Assembly: GCA_000310025.1 (NCBI GenBank) | Contig: FN648410.1 | Location: 161,943 to 225,942, forward strand | DNA length: 64,000 nucleotides | From: Ectocarpus siliculosus | Taxonomy: Eukaryota > Sar > Phaeophyceae > Ectocarpales > Ectocarpaceae | Direction of reading: 5' to 3' | In this document: piece by piece, positions 1 to 11,048 of the stretch | Numbering within the stretch: the stretch's first letter is position 1 | How the letters are laid out: every line of letters begins with the position of its first letter | Notes under the pieces: model-generated | What the model was told of the DNA's origin: nothing | Databases searched by the model: none | Seen by the model: only the letters and a program-made list of their open reading frames with translations | Translations under genes and position numbers: made by a program

Positions 1-1398
1 ACCACCGCCTACGAATGCACACGGTGCGGAGGCAGCCGGTTCTACGAGGGCGCGATCGTCAGCACGGTCGTCCACTAGGTCGGGGGCTGGGCGGGCGATT
101 GCCCGCTCTAGTCCTCGCGCGAACCGCCGGGGGACCGCGACGCGGGGCGTGGCGACCGCCTCTCGTTCTCAGTCGGAGGGGCCGTCACCCATAGCCGCTC
201 TGCAGCAGCGGCTGTAAGAACTCACCGAGAAGTTCGAGCAGAAGGAGGATGAGCACCGGGGGGTGGTCGATCAGATGCAAGCGCAGATCGACGACCTCTC
301 CATTAGCAACCTTGGTGGTGTTGCAGGGGGGTCTGCGGGGGAGGTCGAACTGCTAGGGAAGCAGGGGCCGCCACCGGATACGGCTATGCCGGCTACACCG
401 CCTGCGGCCGTCCAGAACATGGCTCTGAAGGAAGCCAAGACCGAATGGAAGACCCTCCACACGCGCATGGCCTGACTGGTTCTTGCTCGGCGCCCCCTCA
501 TGAGAACGCTCACGGCCTCCCAGTGGCAAGCGTCTTACCCAGACGTCCACATCAGGTCGCAGATCGCGTCGACGTTCAACACGTTTACACGATTTTGCGT
601 ATCGGACAGGCGTATGGCGTCCGACAGCGCGTCGGCAACGGTCAACATCGACGAGTCGTTCGAGATCATGATCGACGTCATTTGCGACGCTTTGAGTCGC
701 GGCATCAACGAGAGAGAGAGAGAGTAAAGAGCGACTGCGTCTTCTCGAAGACGCCCTCCGGAAGGGTCTCCGCGACGTCCGCAATCACCTCCGCAAGCAC
801 CGCGACGAGATAAAGACAGCGGCAAGCCGGCGTCTTCTCCTGTCATTCCTCGACGAAGGTTTCAAAACGTTCGCCAACGACTGGTTCTCTGCCGCGCACA
901 CTATCAGAAGCATTCGCATCGCTCCTCCGGTTGGCGTCGAGCACTATCCCCCGGTGCCCACACCCAAGTTCACCACCACGAAGAACTTCATCGCGACTGG
1001 GGGGCTGGGAACCGCCGCCTTTTTCGGCCGCCCCCTCCGTCGGACGTCATGTCGCCGACGAAGCGTATGCGCAAAAAGGGCCGGCGCCCAACGAGCAGGC
1101 ATCCTGGACGAGTGCGGGGTACCACGGCCGCGAGTCACGCATCTGCTTCGCGCACGTCAAGGGAGGCTGCGAGAACCCCACCTGCCGATACCTACACCCA
1201 ACGGACCCCGTTTCGGACCGCACATCATCGGGCGCTCGCAGGGGGCCCATGGGGGGTGCCCGAGATAACCAGGCCCGGGCTAGCGGTGGCACCGGAAGCG
1301 GAGGCGGAAGTGGGGCAGGCGGCGCGGTCCGGGGGAGCCGCGATAGGCCTAAATCATCTTCCTTCTTCCGAAACGGAAAAAGCGAGAAAAGGAAATAG
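1..1398 (+). pseudogene. gag-like ORF of the YR retrotransposon, frameshifted
   Basis: The nucleocapsid-like product is cut by the window start. A polar helix-forming stretch (ELTEKFEQKEDEH..., just after an in-frame TAA at 215-217) looks like a coiled coil. A charged central region follows, then a basic C-terminus with one CCCH-like zinc finger near 1140-1195 (CFAHVKGGC...C...H: C-x7-C-x4-C-x3-H). The frame changes at least twice: at the (AG)n run near 710-724, and near the G-run around 1000-1006. Reading across these gives one continuous charged protein (for example LRLLEDALRKGLRD, then TKNFIATGG, then the finger). Glycine-rich and basic tails after the finger suit RNA binding. Function is inferred from position before RT. 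Confidence 0.6.
710..724 (+). repeat. (AG)n microsatellite inside gag
   Basis: About seven AG units follow the codons for an Arg-Gly-Ile-Asn stretch and run straight into a stop. The sensible downstream protein (LRLLEDALRKG) is in another frame, so a change in repeat length is the likely cause of the break. Confidence 0.7.
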
Positions 1399-1440
1399 GG
1401 GCGCGGGCCTTCCTGGGCAGCCGGGGGGGCTACCTCAGGT

Positions 1441-2928
1441 GTGGATGCGGTTGTGCGTGATTTCAGCGACAAAATTGGCGTTCTCGTAGCGGCTAAACAG
1501 CCGGTGGCAGTACGGGAATCTTTGCTTCGGGTGGCTGGGGTGTGCCTGATCTTCCTCGACATGCACGACGGACACTTTGAATGCATGCACACGCTAGAAG
1601 ACGTCCTGCCGATGCCCCGGGTGGACCCCAATCGGGTACGACAATGGTTCGGCGGGGTTAAAAAATTCCCTTGATTGACTTGCTTGTTCACATCGTTTCA
1701 TTCGGAGTTCCGGTACCTGTTACAGCGGGGGGAGATATAGTTGCGGCCTTACAGTACAGCAATCATAGGTCCGCACGACCGCACGGCGCGCAGATCCTCG
1801 AAACGGTTAGAGATGATGTTCAGTACGGCAGAGCGTTCGTCTTTCCTAAAACCGCGGCGTATCAGATTGAGGGTTTGCGTGTCTCATCGCTTGGAGTGGT
1901 CAACCCGAAAAACGCACGGGTCATCAACGATTTGCGGTTTTCGGGTGTGAACCAAAACACGATACATCTAGCGCACCGGAATGCAAGTTGGGCCACGTGT
2001 TGCGTGACGTAGTCTGGCGAGTGCTGTATCTGTACAATCGGTTTGTTTGCTACGCGTCTGAGCCCAACCCCGTGGTTCTGATATTCAAAGTCGACTCTAA
2101 AGACGCTTTTCGGAAAGTGTCGGTGGAGAGGGCGCGTCCCCCGACGTTCGGCTACGCCTTCGGTGAGGTCCTAGTAGTGCATCGGCAATTGCAATTCGGG
2201 TGGAACCTTAGCCCCCAGTATTTTTGCTTGTACACGACCGCTATCGAACACTCCCACAATCGCACGACCGTCGATTCCGCCGTCGTGACATCTCACGGTC
2301 GAGCGGCCACGAAGCACATTCGCGCGGTGCCCGCCGCAGAGGTAAAACAGACCCATCTCCCAGTGTCATGTCCGCTTCCCCCGGGGTCAGGCGGGGGCCA
2401 GGATGATCCTTTCTTCGCTAGAGCATATGTAGATGATGTCATCGGCGTCGAGGTGCACGTCTAGCACCCAGCCATCGACCGGTGTCTGCTAGCGTCAGCG
2501 TCTTTAGCGTCGGACCACTTCAGAATATTCGGCGACAGGCCGCGTGGTTTGCCCACCCTCTTTTCGTCGAGCAAGTTAACGTCGTGGGAGTCGCGTATGG
2601 AGGTCCTTGTTTGGGATATCGATACGAAAGTGCTGTCGATCTCTGTCCCCCACACGAAACTCCTCCGGGTTCACGATATGTTGGCCGATTGGTTGGTCCG
2701 TAGTACCGCTCCAGAAAACGAAGTGCGGTCACTCATGGGCAAGCTTCTCCACATTTGCGAGGTAGTCCGTCCCGGAAAATTCTTTGTTCGTCGGATGCTC
2801 AATCAGTTGGGTGTGCCGCCAGGTCAGCCGTGGGACGAGAAACTGTATCGCTCCGCGGACAGCCCGAATGGCTCCAATCGGACTGTTACGCTGGGCCCAG
2901 AGTTCAGCTCGGACGTGTCGTTCTGGCA
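1441..2928 (+). pseudogene. Reverse transcriptase domain of the YR retrotransposon, 5' half
   Basis: Polymerase that would copy the element RNA. Visible RT blocks are VVNPKNARVINDLRFSGVN (fingers), FKVDSKDAFRKV (catalytic Asp block A), QFGWNLSPQYF (template block), YVDD at 2426-2437 (catalytic Asp pair) and the thumb-like MGKLLHICEVVRPGKFFVRR. The N-terminal part is in one frame to about 2012, then a shift moves it to the next frame. A TAG at 2462-2464 interrupts an otherwise continuous reading 26 bases after the YVDD box. The sequence stops at SFW, where the LINE tail begins; the protein resumes after about 7380. No copy of this domain can be functional as it stands. Confidence 0.8.
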
Positions 2929-3140
2929 TTGTTGTTGTTGTTGTTGTTGTCTTCACATTAAAAACCGTTCCGATCTCTCTCTACCCAGTACCTTCGTATG
3001 TCCGTACTGATCCAACACTCGACGCGGTCGATTCCCGTGGTCACAGGTTAACTTACCCCTAAAAAGGTACACCCAAATAAACTGGCCCCGAGGGGTCCGC
3101 AAGTCAATAGAAATCAACGACAGATATTCTGGAATCCTCC
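2929..3140 (-). repeat. LINE 3' tail module, copy 1 (in the full LINE)
   Basis: Reference copy of a 200-base 3' module. On the minus strand it reads ATATCTGTCGTTGATTTC..., TGACTTGCGGACCC, TAGGGTAAGTTAACCTGTG, GGTACTGGGTAGAGAGAGA, then (CAA)n. The module recurs on unrelated bodies elsewhere in the window. Confidence 0.8.
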
Positions 3141-3558
3141 ACTCCCTCTGCGTGCTATGCGAGGTATCAACTGAGACTAGCCGTCACTATCTATCATGGG
3201 CCGGAGAAAGAGGTACACCCCCTTGGTTCAATCTTGGTAGCTCATACCGCAAGCAGAGACCAGGCCATCTGGCACAGAAAAAGAGAGAAAAAAAAGAGAA
3301 AAAAAAAAGAAAAAAGAAAAAAAAGAGAAAATATAAAAATGAACACAAAAAGAAAAAGAGCGAGGACAAAGAGGGACCAGGCCGAAAATAACAAGAAGTA
3401 TGAGGCAGAACAAGGCACACGGTGGAGAGACCACTAGCGAACAAGCAAACACGCAAACATGGCCACCACCCAGCGATACATTGTAGTGGTACGAAATCAC
3501 TACTGGGGGGTTGGTGCAATGGTGCAGCGTTGGGGGGGGGAAATTGGCCAAACGAAAT

Positions 3559-6500
3559 TCAATCCGGCACGTGTCGTGCCACTCGGTCCGTCTCTTCGCG
3601 TTTGCTTTCTTCCCTCGCCGTCTCGTCCGTCTCCTGCCCCCCTCCCGCCCCATTGGTTGTTGGCTTGTGGTTTCGTTTGAGCGCTCGTTGCCGGCTGGAC
3701 TCTTCTTCCTTCTCGTGCCAGGAGGTCATGAACCTCTCAGCTCCCTGCAGCACCGCCGCATGCCAGGGTACTCCCCCCTCCACCTTCGCGGCTTCCGTCC
3801 ACCTTAGCTTCGGTGCCGTGTCTTTCGGTACGGGAATTCCGAGACAACATGGATCGGTTTTCGTGGATCCGTGGTCGGCCCCGAATGCCTTCAGGTCGTC
3901 GAGCACACACTTCGGCCAGTTCTGTTCCTGTCCCCCCCTACGTGGCTTCTCCCCCCCCGCCAGCTCGCCGAGCATCAGTCGTTTCGGGAGTCGCCCGCCC
4001 GGCTGCCTTGCCAGTGCTCTCGCGAACAGGAGGCGTCGTTGTCGAATCGTGGCTTCAACGCTCTGGCATTCGACCCTCTTCAGCGTCTGGGCGTAAGCGA
4101 GCTGCCGGTAGGTGTCTTTCTTGCGCTTGTACCCGATAACTCGAAGGAGCAGTCGGTGGTGTGTCGACCGCAGCGTCTGATAGTGGCCGCTGAGTGGTGA
4201 CCATGTCATGCAGCCGTACAGCAGTGCCTCCATCGCCTCCGCCTGGAGGAGGCGGATCTTGAGTCGGAATGGCGCTTTCGGTCTGTCGAAGAGCTCCTGG
4301 CCATATCGCCTGAGGCACGCCCACGCTCCTCTGCTCCTGTAGCTGATCTCCCGGGTGAGGTCGCCATGTTCGTTGACGAGGCCACCGAGGTACCGGAACT
4401 CGGTCGTCTGGGCGTATTTCTGTCCCGCGGCCTCGATGGGCAGTGGTGGAGGCGGGGGGGGCTGTGGTGTTGTAGCCGGCTTGTCCTTCGCGCGCATCAG
4501 GAGCGTCTCCGTCTTCTTCTCCGACACCGTTAGCCCGAACTCCCCGAACACCTCAACGATGATGGTCATCATTCTCGCCAGTCCTTCTGCAGACCTCGAA
4601 ACGACGCCGGCATCATCAGTATACAGCATCCCCCATACTGCCCTCCGTACTCGGTCAAGGGGTGTCTCCTCCCCCCCTCCCGCTTCCGTCTTCCCCTCCT
4701 CCAAGCACACCAGATTCCGCAGAACAACATCATCCTCGCTGAATCGGATAACGACGACCTCGAGGACCTCGGCGAAGAAGATGTTGAACGGCAGTGGGGA
4801 TAGTACACATCCTTGTCGCACGCCCTGTGTGACGAAGAACCAGTCCGATAGTTCTCCGTCGTCCATGCGCACCCGGGCCCGCATTCCATCGTGGAATGGC
4901 GGATGACTTTGATCAGCTCCGCGGGAATCCCGGCCCTGGCCAGCATCTTCCATAGCATCTCTCGGTCCACCGAATCATACCCCTTCTTCAAGTCGACGAA
5001 GCACATGTAGAGCGGTATTTTCTTTCTCCGCCCCAGCTCCTGGAGGCGGCGCACGACAAACAGCATGTCGACGGTGGATCGCCCGGGTCGAAATCCGCAC
5101 TGTTCCTCCGGGAGGATGTTGTTGGCTTCGCAGGAGGCGCTAAGACGGTTGGTGATGATCTTGATAGGGACCTTGCCTACGTGAGATAGTAGCGAAATCC
5201 CCCTGTAGTTGTTACAGTTGGACCGGTCACCCTTCTTGTACAGCACCTTGATGGTTGCGTCCTTCCACTCTTGGGGGACATCTCCTCCGTTCCACACCTT
5301 GACGAGGATGGTATGGAGGTGTCTCAGGACAACAGGTTCGTCGTCATCGATCTTGAGCAACTCGGCAGGGAGGGAGTCATGGCCGGGTGCCTTCCAGTTT
5401 TTGAGGCCTTTCGCTGCCCGTGCCACCTCCTCGGGTTCTGGCACCTCTCCCAACCGTTGAGTGTCACGTGTCGCTGGCCGCTGCGTCACTCGTTCGATGA
5501 TGTCTGGGTTCAAGGTGGGGGATTTGGTGTTGGGTAGGGTGCTGAAGAATCTCGCCCACCGTTGGAGGATGTCGTCCCTGTTCCGGAGCAACACGCCGTT
5601 CTCATCCGCGACGAACTGCTGTCCCCCCGCGTGTCTCCCGCTGAGGCCCACTGATCTCTTGAGGTGTTGGTACAGTCCTCGCATGTCGCGATCTTTGTAG
5701 ATTGCTTCGAGTTCAGTCACATATCCGTCCAGGTGGGCATAAATGCCCGTTTCGACTGCTGTAGCCACTCCCTTACACGCTGCTTTGAGAGTTCTCCACG
5801 TTGCTGAGTTCCAGTTGCCCCTTATCGCCCGGCGCGCTTCCCGCCGTTTGGTAAGGGCCTCCTCCGGTGCTGCTCTCGCCTCTGGGGTCTCACACCACTC
5901 CTGCGTGCGGCGTCTCCGCGGTTCCTCCCCTAGGGTCGTCCGCGCTGCTTCGAGGAGAGCATTGGTAAAGTCGGTCGCCAATTCCGCGGCGGTGGTTGTT
6001 CGCTCGTCCACTCGTGTGTCGAGGTTGAGGAGGAACCGATTAGTCACCGCATCCCGTGCTGCTTCGCACTGCAATTCCCGTCGGTTGAATTGCTGCTGTT
6101 TCGGTTTAGTCCGGACTGCACGGTTGTGGGCAAGCCTGCCACCGAGGTTGACGGTGGCTACTACCATGTTGTGGTCTGAGTCTGCTTTGACTGGGCGAAC
6201 TGACTGGGGGGTGACAACCACGTTAGATACTCGGCCGTGATGTGCCTGCCTTGTCAGGATACAGTCAAGGCGCTTGCAATCGTTTCCCGACATACCGTTG
6301 TATGTGTGCCATATTCCGCCCTTGCGTGTCTCGAAGAACGTGTTCGTGAGAGCTAGCCTGTTTTCCGTTGCGAAATTCAACAGTAGCATGCCATTGTCGT
6401 TAAACTCATCACGCCCGTACATTCCTATTACCCTTCCGTCCCCTCCGTCCAACCTATCTCCCGTCCGCGCGTTGGCGTCCAAAAGGACATACACGCATTC

Positions 6501-7261
6501 TTTGGAAGGGATCCTCCGCACGAGACTGTCAAGTTTCCCCCAGAACACGCGCTTGCTGTCGGCGGTTGAACGTTCGGTTGGAGCTTACGCGGCTACGAAG
6601 TAGACCGCTCCACGGTGGCCTGCCAACAGAAACCTCGTGGCCATAAGGCGTTCGTCGATAAACTCGGTAGTGAACGTGGATGTCTTGCACACTGACTCAT
6701 TGACGGCTATCCCCACACCATGGACTCCACCAGTCTCCGTGCCACAGCAGAACACCCGGAAACCCGCTGCTGCAAATTCCGTTCGACCTGCCCTCCGTGT
6801 CTCCTGCATTCCTACCACCGACACGTTTTGTCTCCCTCGTGTAGAATGCTGTAGGCTCGCCCGTATCCATTAGCCCCGTTTACAGCCAAAGTCCGCACAT
6901 TCCACGTTGCTACGCTAAGAAGTTGAGCCTGCTGTCTCTTTCGCGCGGCGCGCGCTGTTCTCTTAGCTAGCCTGCGCGCCGCCCGACCCCTCCTTCTCCT
7001 CCATCTCCCCCTCTTTTTTCGTTTTTTTGCTATTTTGTTGCGAACACTTGGGCTAAGACGATAGTTACCCCGGTTCTTGCCTTGTTTCCCATAGAGTTGT
7101 CTTCTTGTCCCGGAGCGGTGTGGCCCTCCATCTCTGGGCTCTCTCCTTTCCTCTCTCTGGGGCATACCCCCACGGCGTGCGGTCACTCCGCCACCCTCAC
7201 CGTGCTCTCTGCTGCTGTACAACCCCGGTGTCCATGCCGGGGCGTTAGGATCCAGTCTCAT
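3559..7261 (-). pseudogene. LINE ORF: APE endonuclease plus reverse transcriptase, three lesions
   Basis: Start chosen at the ATG at 7261, followed by a Lys/Arg-rich segment (KKRKKRGRWRRRRGR), probably nucleic-acid binding. Endonuclease blocks are WNVRTL, GMQETRR, GVGIAV, DANARTGD, KRLDCILTR and SDHNMVVA. RT blocks are NWKAPGHDSLP, YRGISLL, CGFRPGRS, FVDLKKGYDSVD, TQGVRQGC, YTDD (about 4612-4623; the usual box is F/YADD) and YLGGLV. The C-terminal 200 residues are basic, with no recognised RNase H. Breaks: a frameshift at about 6815-6825, a TAA at 6585-6587 in YFVAA*APTE (a tyrosine is expected there), and a one-base deletion near 4898 between VIRH and FHDGMRARV. It is otherwise continuous and therefore fairly young. 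Confidence 0.85.
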
Positions 7262-7385
7262 TTTGCAGCTACCAAAGCTGGCGCTTCACGAGCTACCCCG
7301 ATCTCCCGACAGCAGTAACTCCCAACCGCCAAACTCAGGATCCCCCTCTCGACAGTGCTAGGGACCGTATATCCGTCTTTGCTGG

Positions 7386-7660
7386 GTGGTCTTTCGAGGT
7401 CTAGATCCACTTGCGGAACCTCGGCCTACCCCAGGGACGGGGGGGGGCAGGCCGGGGAGGAAGCATATGATGGTTGAAAGGGCGCTGGGCGCTGAGAAGC
7501 AAGGGAGGCTAGCCATGTCGTTGTACAGCTGTTACTTGCAACCACACGCCCGTACGTTGTGGAGCGACGCTAGCAGGGACGCGATGGGTGGTTACTGTTT
7601 GGAGACGGGGGAAGCACTGGCGGAAGGACTTTTCCGGCGACGGGTTGGGTAGAGATGATC
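7386..7660 (+). pseudogene. RNase H N-terminal half of the YR retrotransposon
   Basis: This resumes the protein interrupted by the LINE (VVFRGLDPL...). The segment TLWSDASRDAMGGYCLETG carries the first RNase H catalytic Asp (SDAS) and the following Gly-Gly turn, as in DIRS/Ngaro and Ty3 RNase H. Near 7618 the frame slips: WRKDFSGD continues in the next frame while the original runs into a stop about 40 bases later. The role would be removal of the RNA strand during reverse transcription. Confidence 0.65.
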
Positions 7661-8010
7661 TCAGCATCAACGTGCTGGAACTGCTCGGCATGGTGGTCAC
7701 AGGCTGGGCATTCACGGTAGATGCAGGAACCATGCCCGGGTACCAGGGACAGAGTGTTCTTATGAGAGGTGATAATATGAACACAGTGCACTGGTGCAAT
7801 CAATGCAGAGGGCCCAAAGAGCCAAGATCAGGAGCGATGATGCGAGTGATGGGGTGCTTAGAGATGAAGCTCGTCGGGCAATCAATTGCGCCTTCGTCCA
7901 GACGGACTTACGCGTCGGGTTTCAAGTCTTGGTGCACGTTTCGAGGGATGATAGGCAAACAGCGATTTTTCCAGCCGGCATCTCCAACGACCGCAGGGTA
8001 TGGGAGCTGA
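7588..8010 (+). pseudogene. RNase H C-terminal half and N-terminal (core-binding) part of the tyrosine recombinase
   Basis: SINVLELLGMVVTGW supplies the RNase H glutamate helix. VLMRGDNMNTVHWCNQ supplies the third catalytic Asp and the following asparagine-tryptophan region typical of DIRS-group RNase H. The text then passes into SIAPSSRRTYASGFKSW, which resembles the SAM-like core-binding domain of tyrosine recombinases (start of a four-helix DNA-binding module). The frame ends at 8010. Protein-like sequence continues in another frame as ELIDFSAWCFEVGSNSAST before the catalytic domain, so at least one more indel lies near 7990-8010. Confidence 0.65.
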
Positions 8011-8098
8011 TTGATTTTTCGGCATGGTGCTTTGAGGTAGGAAGCAACTCCGCTAGTACGATTCAGGGAAGCTAGCAGCGGTGTAGTTTCACCACAGA

Positions 8099-8953
8099 GT
8101 GGACGCGTCTGTTGAGCTGGATATTTCGTCGCCGTTGCTAAAATGTGCATTGCGGCGGATCGCAAGGAATCATGTAGCTCTACGCAACCCGCGTCGTGTG
8201 CGTTTACCAACATCCTGGGGCATGGTGCTTGACGCGGAATGCTGGGTCCCGGGTTGGGGAGCAGGCGGACGGGTCATGTGGCTGTGTCTTGGTCTCAGTT
8301 TCTTTCTGATTACTCGGTCTGACAAGGTTTTCGCCAACGACGCTGGCGTAGCACATGCATCGCATTGTCTCACACGGGGGGACGTGGCTCTTTTTTCTGG
8401 CAACGAGCAACTAGACTTCCGCAACTATCGCAAGGCTGATCGGCTAGAGTTGCGTTTTCGTGGCCACAAGGGTGATGAGGATGAGAAAGGGAACATTCGT
8501 GTGCGGACGCGGGATCACGTTAGGGGACCGCAGTCGGGGGTAAGAGCGAGTGGCGGAGCAGTCGCTTTTTTTGTGGAGTTGTCATCGTGTCATGCGATGT
8601 TACCCGACTCCGCACCACTATCGTCTTCACGCGAGAAGGGGGGGGCGGTGCAAGTGGTAAAGTACAGTAGAGCATTGAGGGCGCTCCGAGACGTCGTCAC
8701 CGAGTCCGGGCGAGACCCCCAACACTATGCATCACATTCACTGCGTATCGGGGGCGCTACGGGGTTGGCAGCAGGTAGAGACATTTCCGAGCGGGTGATC
8801 CAGAGAGAAGGAAAATGGTCGTCGGATGTATACAAGCAGTATGCTCAGAACAATGTCGAGGACTCGCGTAGGGTGTCGCGAAAACTAACGAACGGGACGA
8901 GGTTCGACGTAAGACAGCCGGGGGAAGGTACGACATTGGGTACGAGGGGCTGA
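8099..8953 (+). pseudogene. Tyrosine recombinase catalytic domain of the YR retrotransposon
   Basis: This 284-residue open stretch contains the catalytic set of tyrosine recombinases. Arg lies in FFLITRSDK (about residue 73), a Lys candidate in FRGHKGDE, His-x-x-Arg in HYASHSLRIGGAT (about 213/216), Trp in GKWSS (about 240), and the nucleophilic Tyr in DVYKQY (about 245 or 248). In YR retrotransposons this enzyme integrates a circular DNA copy. The stretch itself is open and its active site looks complete, although the upstream part of the protein is broken. It is followed within 70 bases by the terminal repeats, as in Ngaro elements. There is no ATG at this position, so it is a domain, not a separate gene. 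Confidence 0.8.
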
Positions 8954-9017
8954 CTACGCGTGGGCAGTAGTATGGCCGGCTGCATGTAGGCAGTAGTCTG
9001 GAGTAGACCTCGGCTTG

Positions 9018-9263
9018 GGTGTACTTGAATGGTCGAGTACCAGTTGGGACTTGGTCACTCCAGACCCCTGCGTGCAATAGCAGTAGCCGATATTTTCCCC
9101 CGGGCAGGATTTAGCTGACTTGCGTTCGGAGAGAGAGAATGAGACAGTTTTTGAGGGTGAATCAGGCGCGTGGATTGTGTGTTTTCTCAGCGTCGGTTCC
9201 TACCCCTTCTCTCTTTCTATCCTGGTGATCTAGAAAGCGATAATGATGAAGCAACTCGAAAGA
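9018..9263 (+). repeat. YR element terminal direct repeat, copy B1
   Basis: Starts near GGGTGTACTTGAATGGTCG and ends at CGAAAGAAG. It is repeated with about 90% identity at 9629-9745 plus 11054-11189. It contains a small palindrome (AATGGT...ACCATT style) and a poly-C tract (TTTTCCCCCGGGCA). Its position directly after the recombinase matches the B1 repeat of split direct repeats. Confidence 0.7.
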
Positions 9264-9628
9264 AGTTTGTTGTCGAAGACGGAATAAACTGCAGTTTGTT
9301 GAAACCGTCAGAGTTGAAAGCATCTTTGTTGGAAAACTGGGGACTGGTCTACGTGGATTAGATTCCGTGTGCCCCCCCCAAACAAATTCTAGACATCACG
9401 GGAGAGCACACGCGCACCGGTGTTGTAGGTCGTAGCGCTTGTGAGCGCGAGAGAGGACCATCGGAGTACGTGGGCACGCCGAAGGATTGAGGCACTGGCC
9501 AACATGGAACAGGTGGCCAGAAAGTATGTCTGTTTCCCGCCCACCCACCTCTTTTCTTTCGAAGGTGGGGGAACGGAAATGGGGGCGAAGCCCTCATTTC
9601 CTTCGGTGAGGTTTATAGAGTTGCCTTG
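9264..9628 (+). repeat. Putative A2 segment between B1 and B2
   Basis: About 365 bases separate the two B repeats. In Ngaro architecture (A1-ORFs-B1-A2-B2) this should match the unseen left end of the element. It shares GTTTGTTGTCGAAGAC and the stem-like CCCACCC...CTTTCGAAGGTGGGGG with the related elements at 47.2-48.2 kb and, inverted, at 59.25-59.6 kb. No supported gene. Confidence 0.5.
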
Positions 9629-9748
9629 CGGGTGCAGTTGAATGGTCGAGTACCATTTGGGGACTTGGTCACTCCAGACCCCTACCACGTGCAATAACAG
9701 TAGCCGGTGTTTTCCCCCGGGCAAGATTTGGCTGACTTGCATTCTTCA

Positions 9749-10387
9749 CCACTCAGCGGCCACTATCAGATGGTGCGGTCGACACACCACCGACTGCTCC
9801 TTCGAGTTATCGGGTACAAGCGCAAGAAAGACACCTACCGGCAGCTCGCTTACGCCCAGACGCTGAAGAGGGTCGAATGCCAGAGCGTTGAAGCCACGAT
9901 CCGACAACGACGCCTACTGTTCGCGGGAGCACTGGCAAGGCAGCCGGGCGGGCGACTCCCGAAACGACTGATGCTCGGCGAGCTGGCGGGGGGGGAGAAG
10001 CCACGTAGGGGGGGACAGGAACAGAACTGGCCGAAGTGTGTGCTCGACGACCTGAAGGCATTCGGGGCCGACCACGGATCTACGAAAACCGATCCAAGTT
10101 GTCTCGGAATTCCCGTACCGAAAGACACGGCACCGAAGCTAAGGTGGACGGAAGCCGCGAAGGTGGAGGGGGGAGTACCCTGGCATGCGGCGGTGCTGCA
10201 GGGAGCTGAGAGGTTCATGACCTCCTGGCACGAGAAGGAAGAAGAGGCCAGCCGACAACGAGCGCTCAAACGAAACCACAAGCCAACAACCAATGGGGCG
10301 GGAGGGGGGCAGGAGACGGACGAGACGGCGAGGGAAGAAAGCAAACGAGAAGAGACGGACCGAGTGGCACGACACGTGCCGGATTGA
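9749..10387 (+). pseudogene. C-terminal fragment of the LINE ORF
   Basis: Encodes about the last 210 residues of the LINE protein (MVRSTHHRLLLRVIGYKRKK... to ...RVARHVPD), with only a few substitutions from the other copy (for example AGALARQ for ARALARQ, PSCLG for PCCLG). It lacks the endonuclease and all RT catalytic blocks, so it cannot act alone. Confidence 0.85.
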
Positions 10388-10849
10388 ATTTCTTTTGGCC
10401 AATTTCCCCCCCCCCAACGCTGCACCATTGCACCAACCCCCCAGTAGTAGTGATTTCGTACCATTACAATGTATCGCTGGTTGGTGGCCATGTTTGCGTG
10501 TTTGCTTGTTCGTTAGTGGTCTCTCCACTGTGTGCCTTGTTCTGCCTCATACTTCTTGTTATTTTCGGCCTGGTCCCTCTTTGTCCTCGCCCTTTTTCAT
10601 TATATTTTCATTTATTTTCTTTTCTCCTTACGGTTTCCATTTTTATTTTTTCTCCTTTCTTTTTCTCTTTTTTTTTTTTTTTTATTTTTTTTTTCTCTTT
10701 TTCTGTGCCAGATGGCCTGGTCTCTGCTTGCGGTATGAAGTACCAAGATTGAACCAAGGGGGTGTACCTGTTTCTCTCCGGCCCATGATAGATAGTGACT
10801 GCTAGTCTCAGTTGATACCTCGCATAGCGCGATGAGGGAGCAAAGGATC

Positions 10850-11048
10850 CCAGAATATCTGTCGTTGATTTCTATTGACTTGCGGACCCCTCGGGGCCAG
10901 TTTATTTGAGTGTACCTTTTTAGGGTAAGTTAACCTGTGACCACGGGAATCGACCGCGTCGAGTGTTGGATCAGTACGGACATACGAAGGTACTGGGTAG
11001 AGAGAGATCGGAACGGTTTTTAATGTGAAGACAACAACAACAACAACA
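10850..11048 (+). repeat. LINE 3' tail module, copy 2
   Basis: Same module on the plus strand at the end of the truncated LINE, ending TTTTTAATGTGAAGACAAC and CAA repeats. Confidence 0.85.

Larger units (their letters stand above)
2929..7380 (-). mobile_element. RTE-like LINE, near full length, nested in the YR element
   Basis: A minus-strand non-LTR retrotransposon of about 4.45 kb. It has a 5' UTR of roughly 110 bases, a basic N-terminus, an APE-type endonuclease, reverse transcriptase, a C-terminal extension, a 3' UTR with a long polypyrimidine tract (3280-3370), and a 3' end of (CAA)n (read as GTT repeats at 2930-2950). The 3' flank on the plus strand resumes with TGGGTGGTC, which joins in frame to the interrupted YR protein (FW[H]-WVVFRG). 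This fixes the insertion point to within a few bases. I could not resolve a target-site duplication. The WNVRTL start of the endonuclease and the RT style suggest the RTE group. Confidence 0.85.
9746..11048 (+). mobile_element. 5'-truncated copy of the same LINE, with ATTCT target duplication
   Basis: Nearly identical to the 3' 1.3 kb of the minus-strand LINE at 2929-7380, starting at CACCACTCAGCGGCC and ending in (CAA)n. ATTCT at 9741-9745 is repeated at 11049-11053, consistent with a short target-site duplication. 5' truncation is the normal outcome of target-primed reverse transcription. The polypyrimidine tract (10580-10705) differs in length from the other copy. Confidence 0.88.

Noticed and set aside
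3228-3653. Long minus-strand Phe/Ser-rich open stretches near the LINE 3' UTR
   Set aside because: They translate the polypurine/polypyrimidine tract of the LINE and have no counterpart in the second LINE copy at the protein level.
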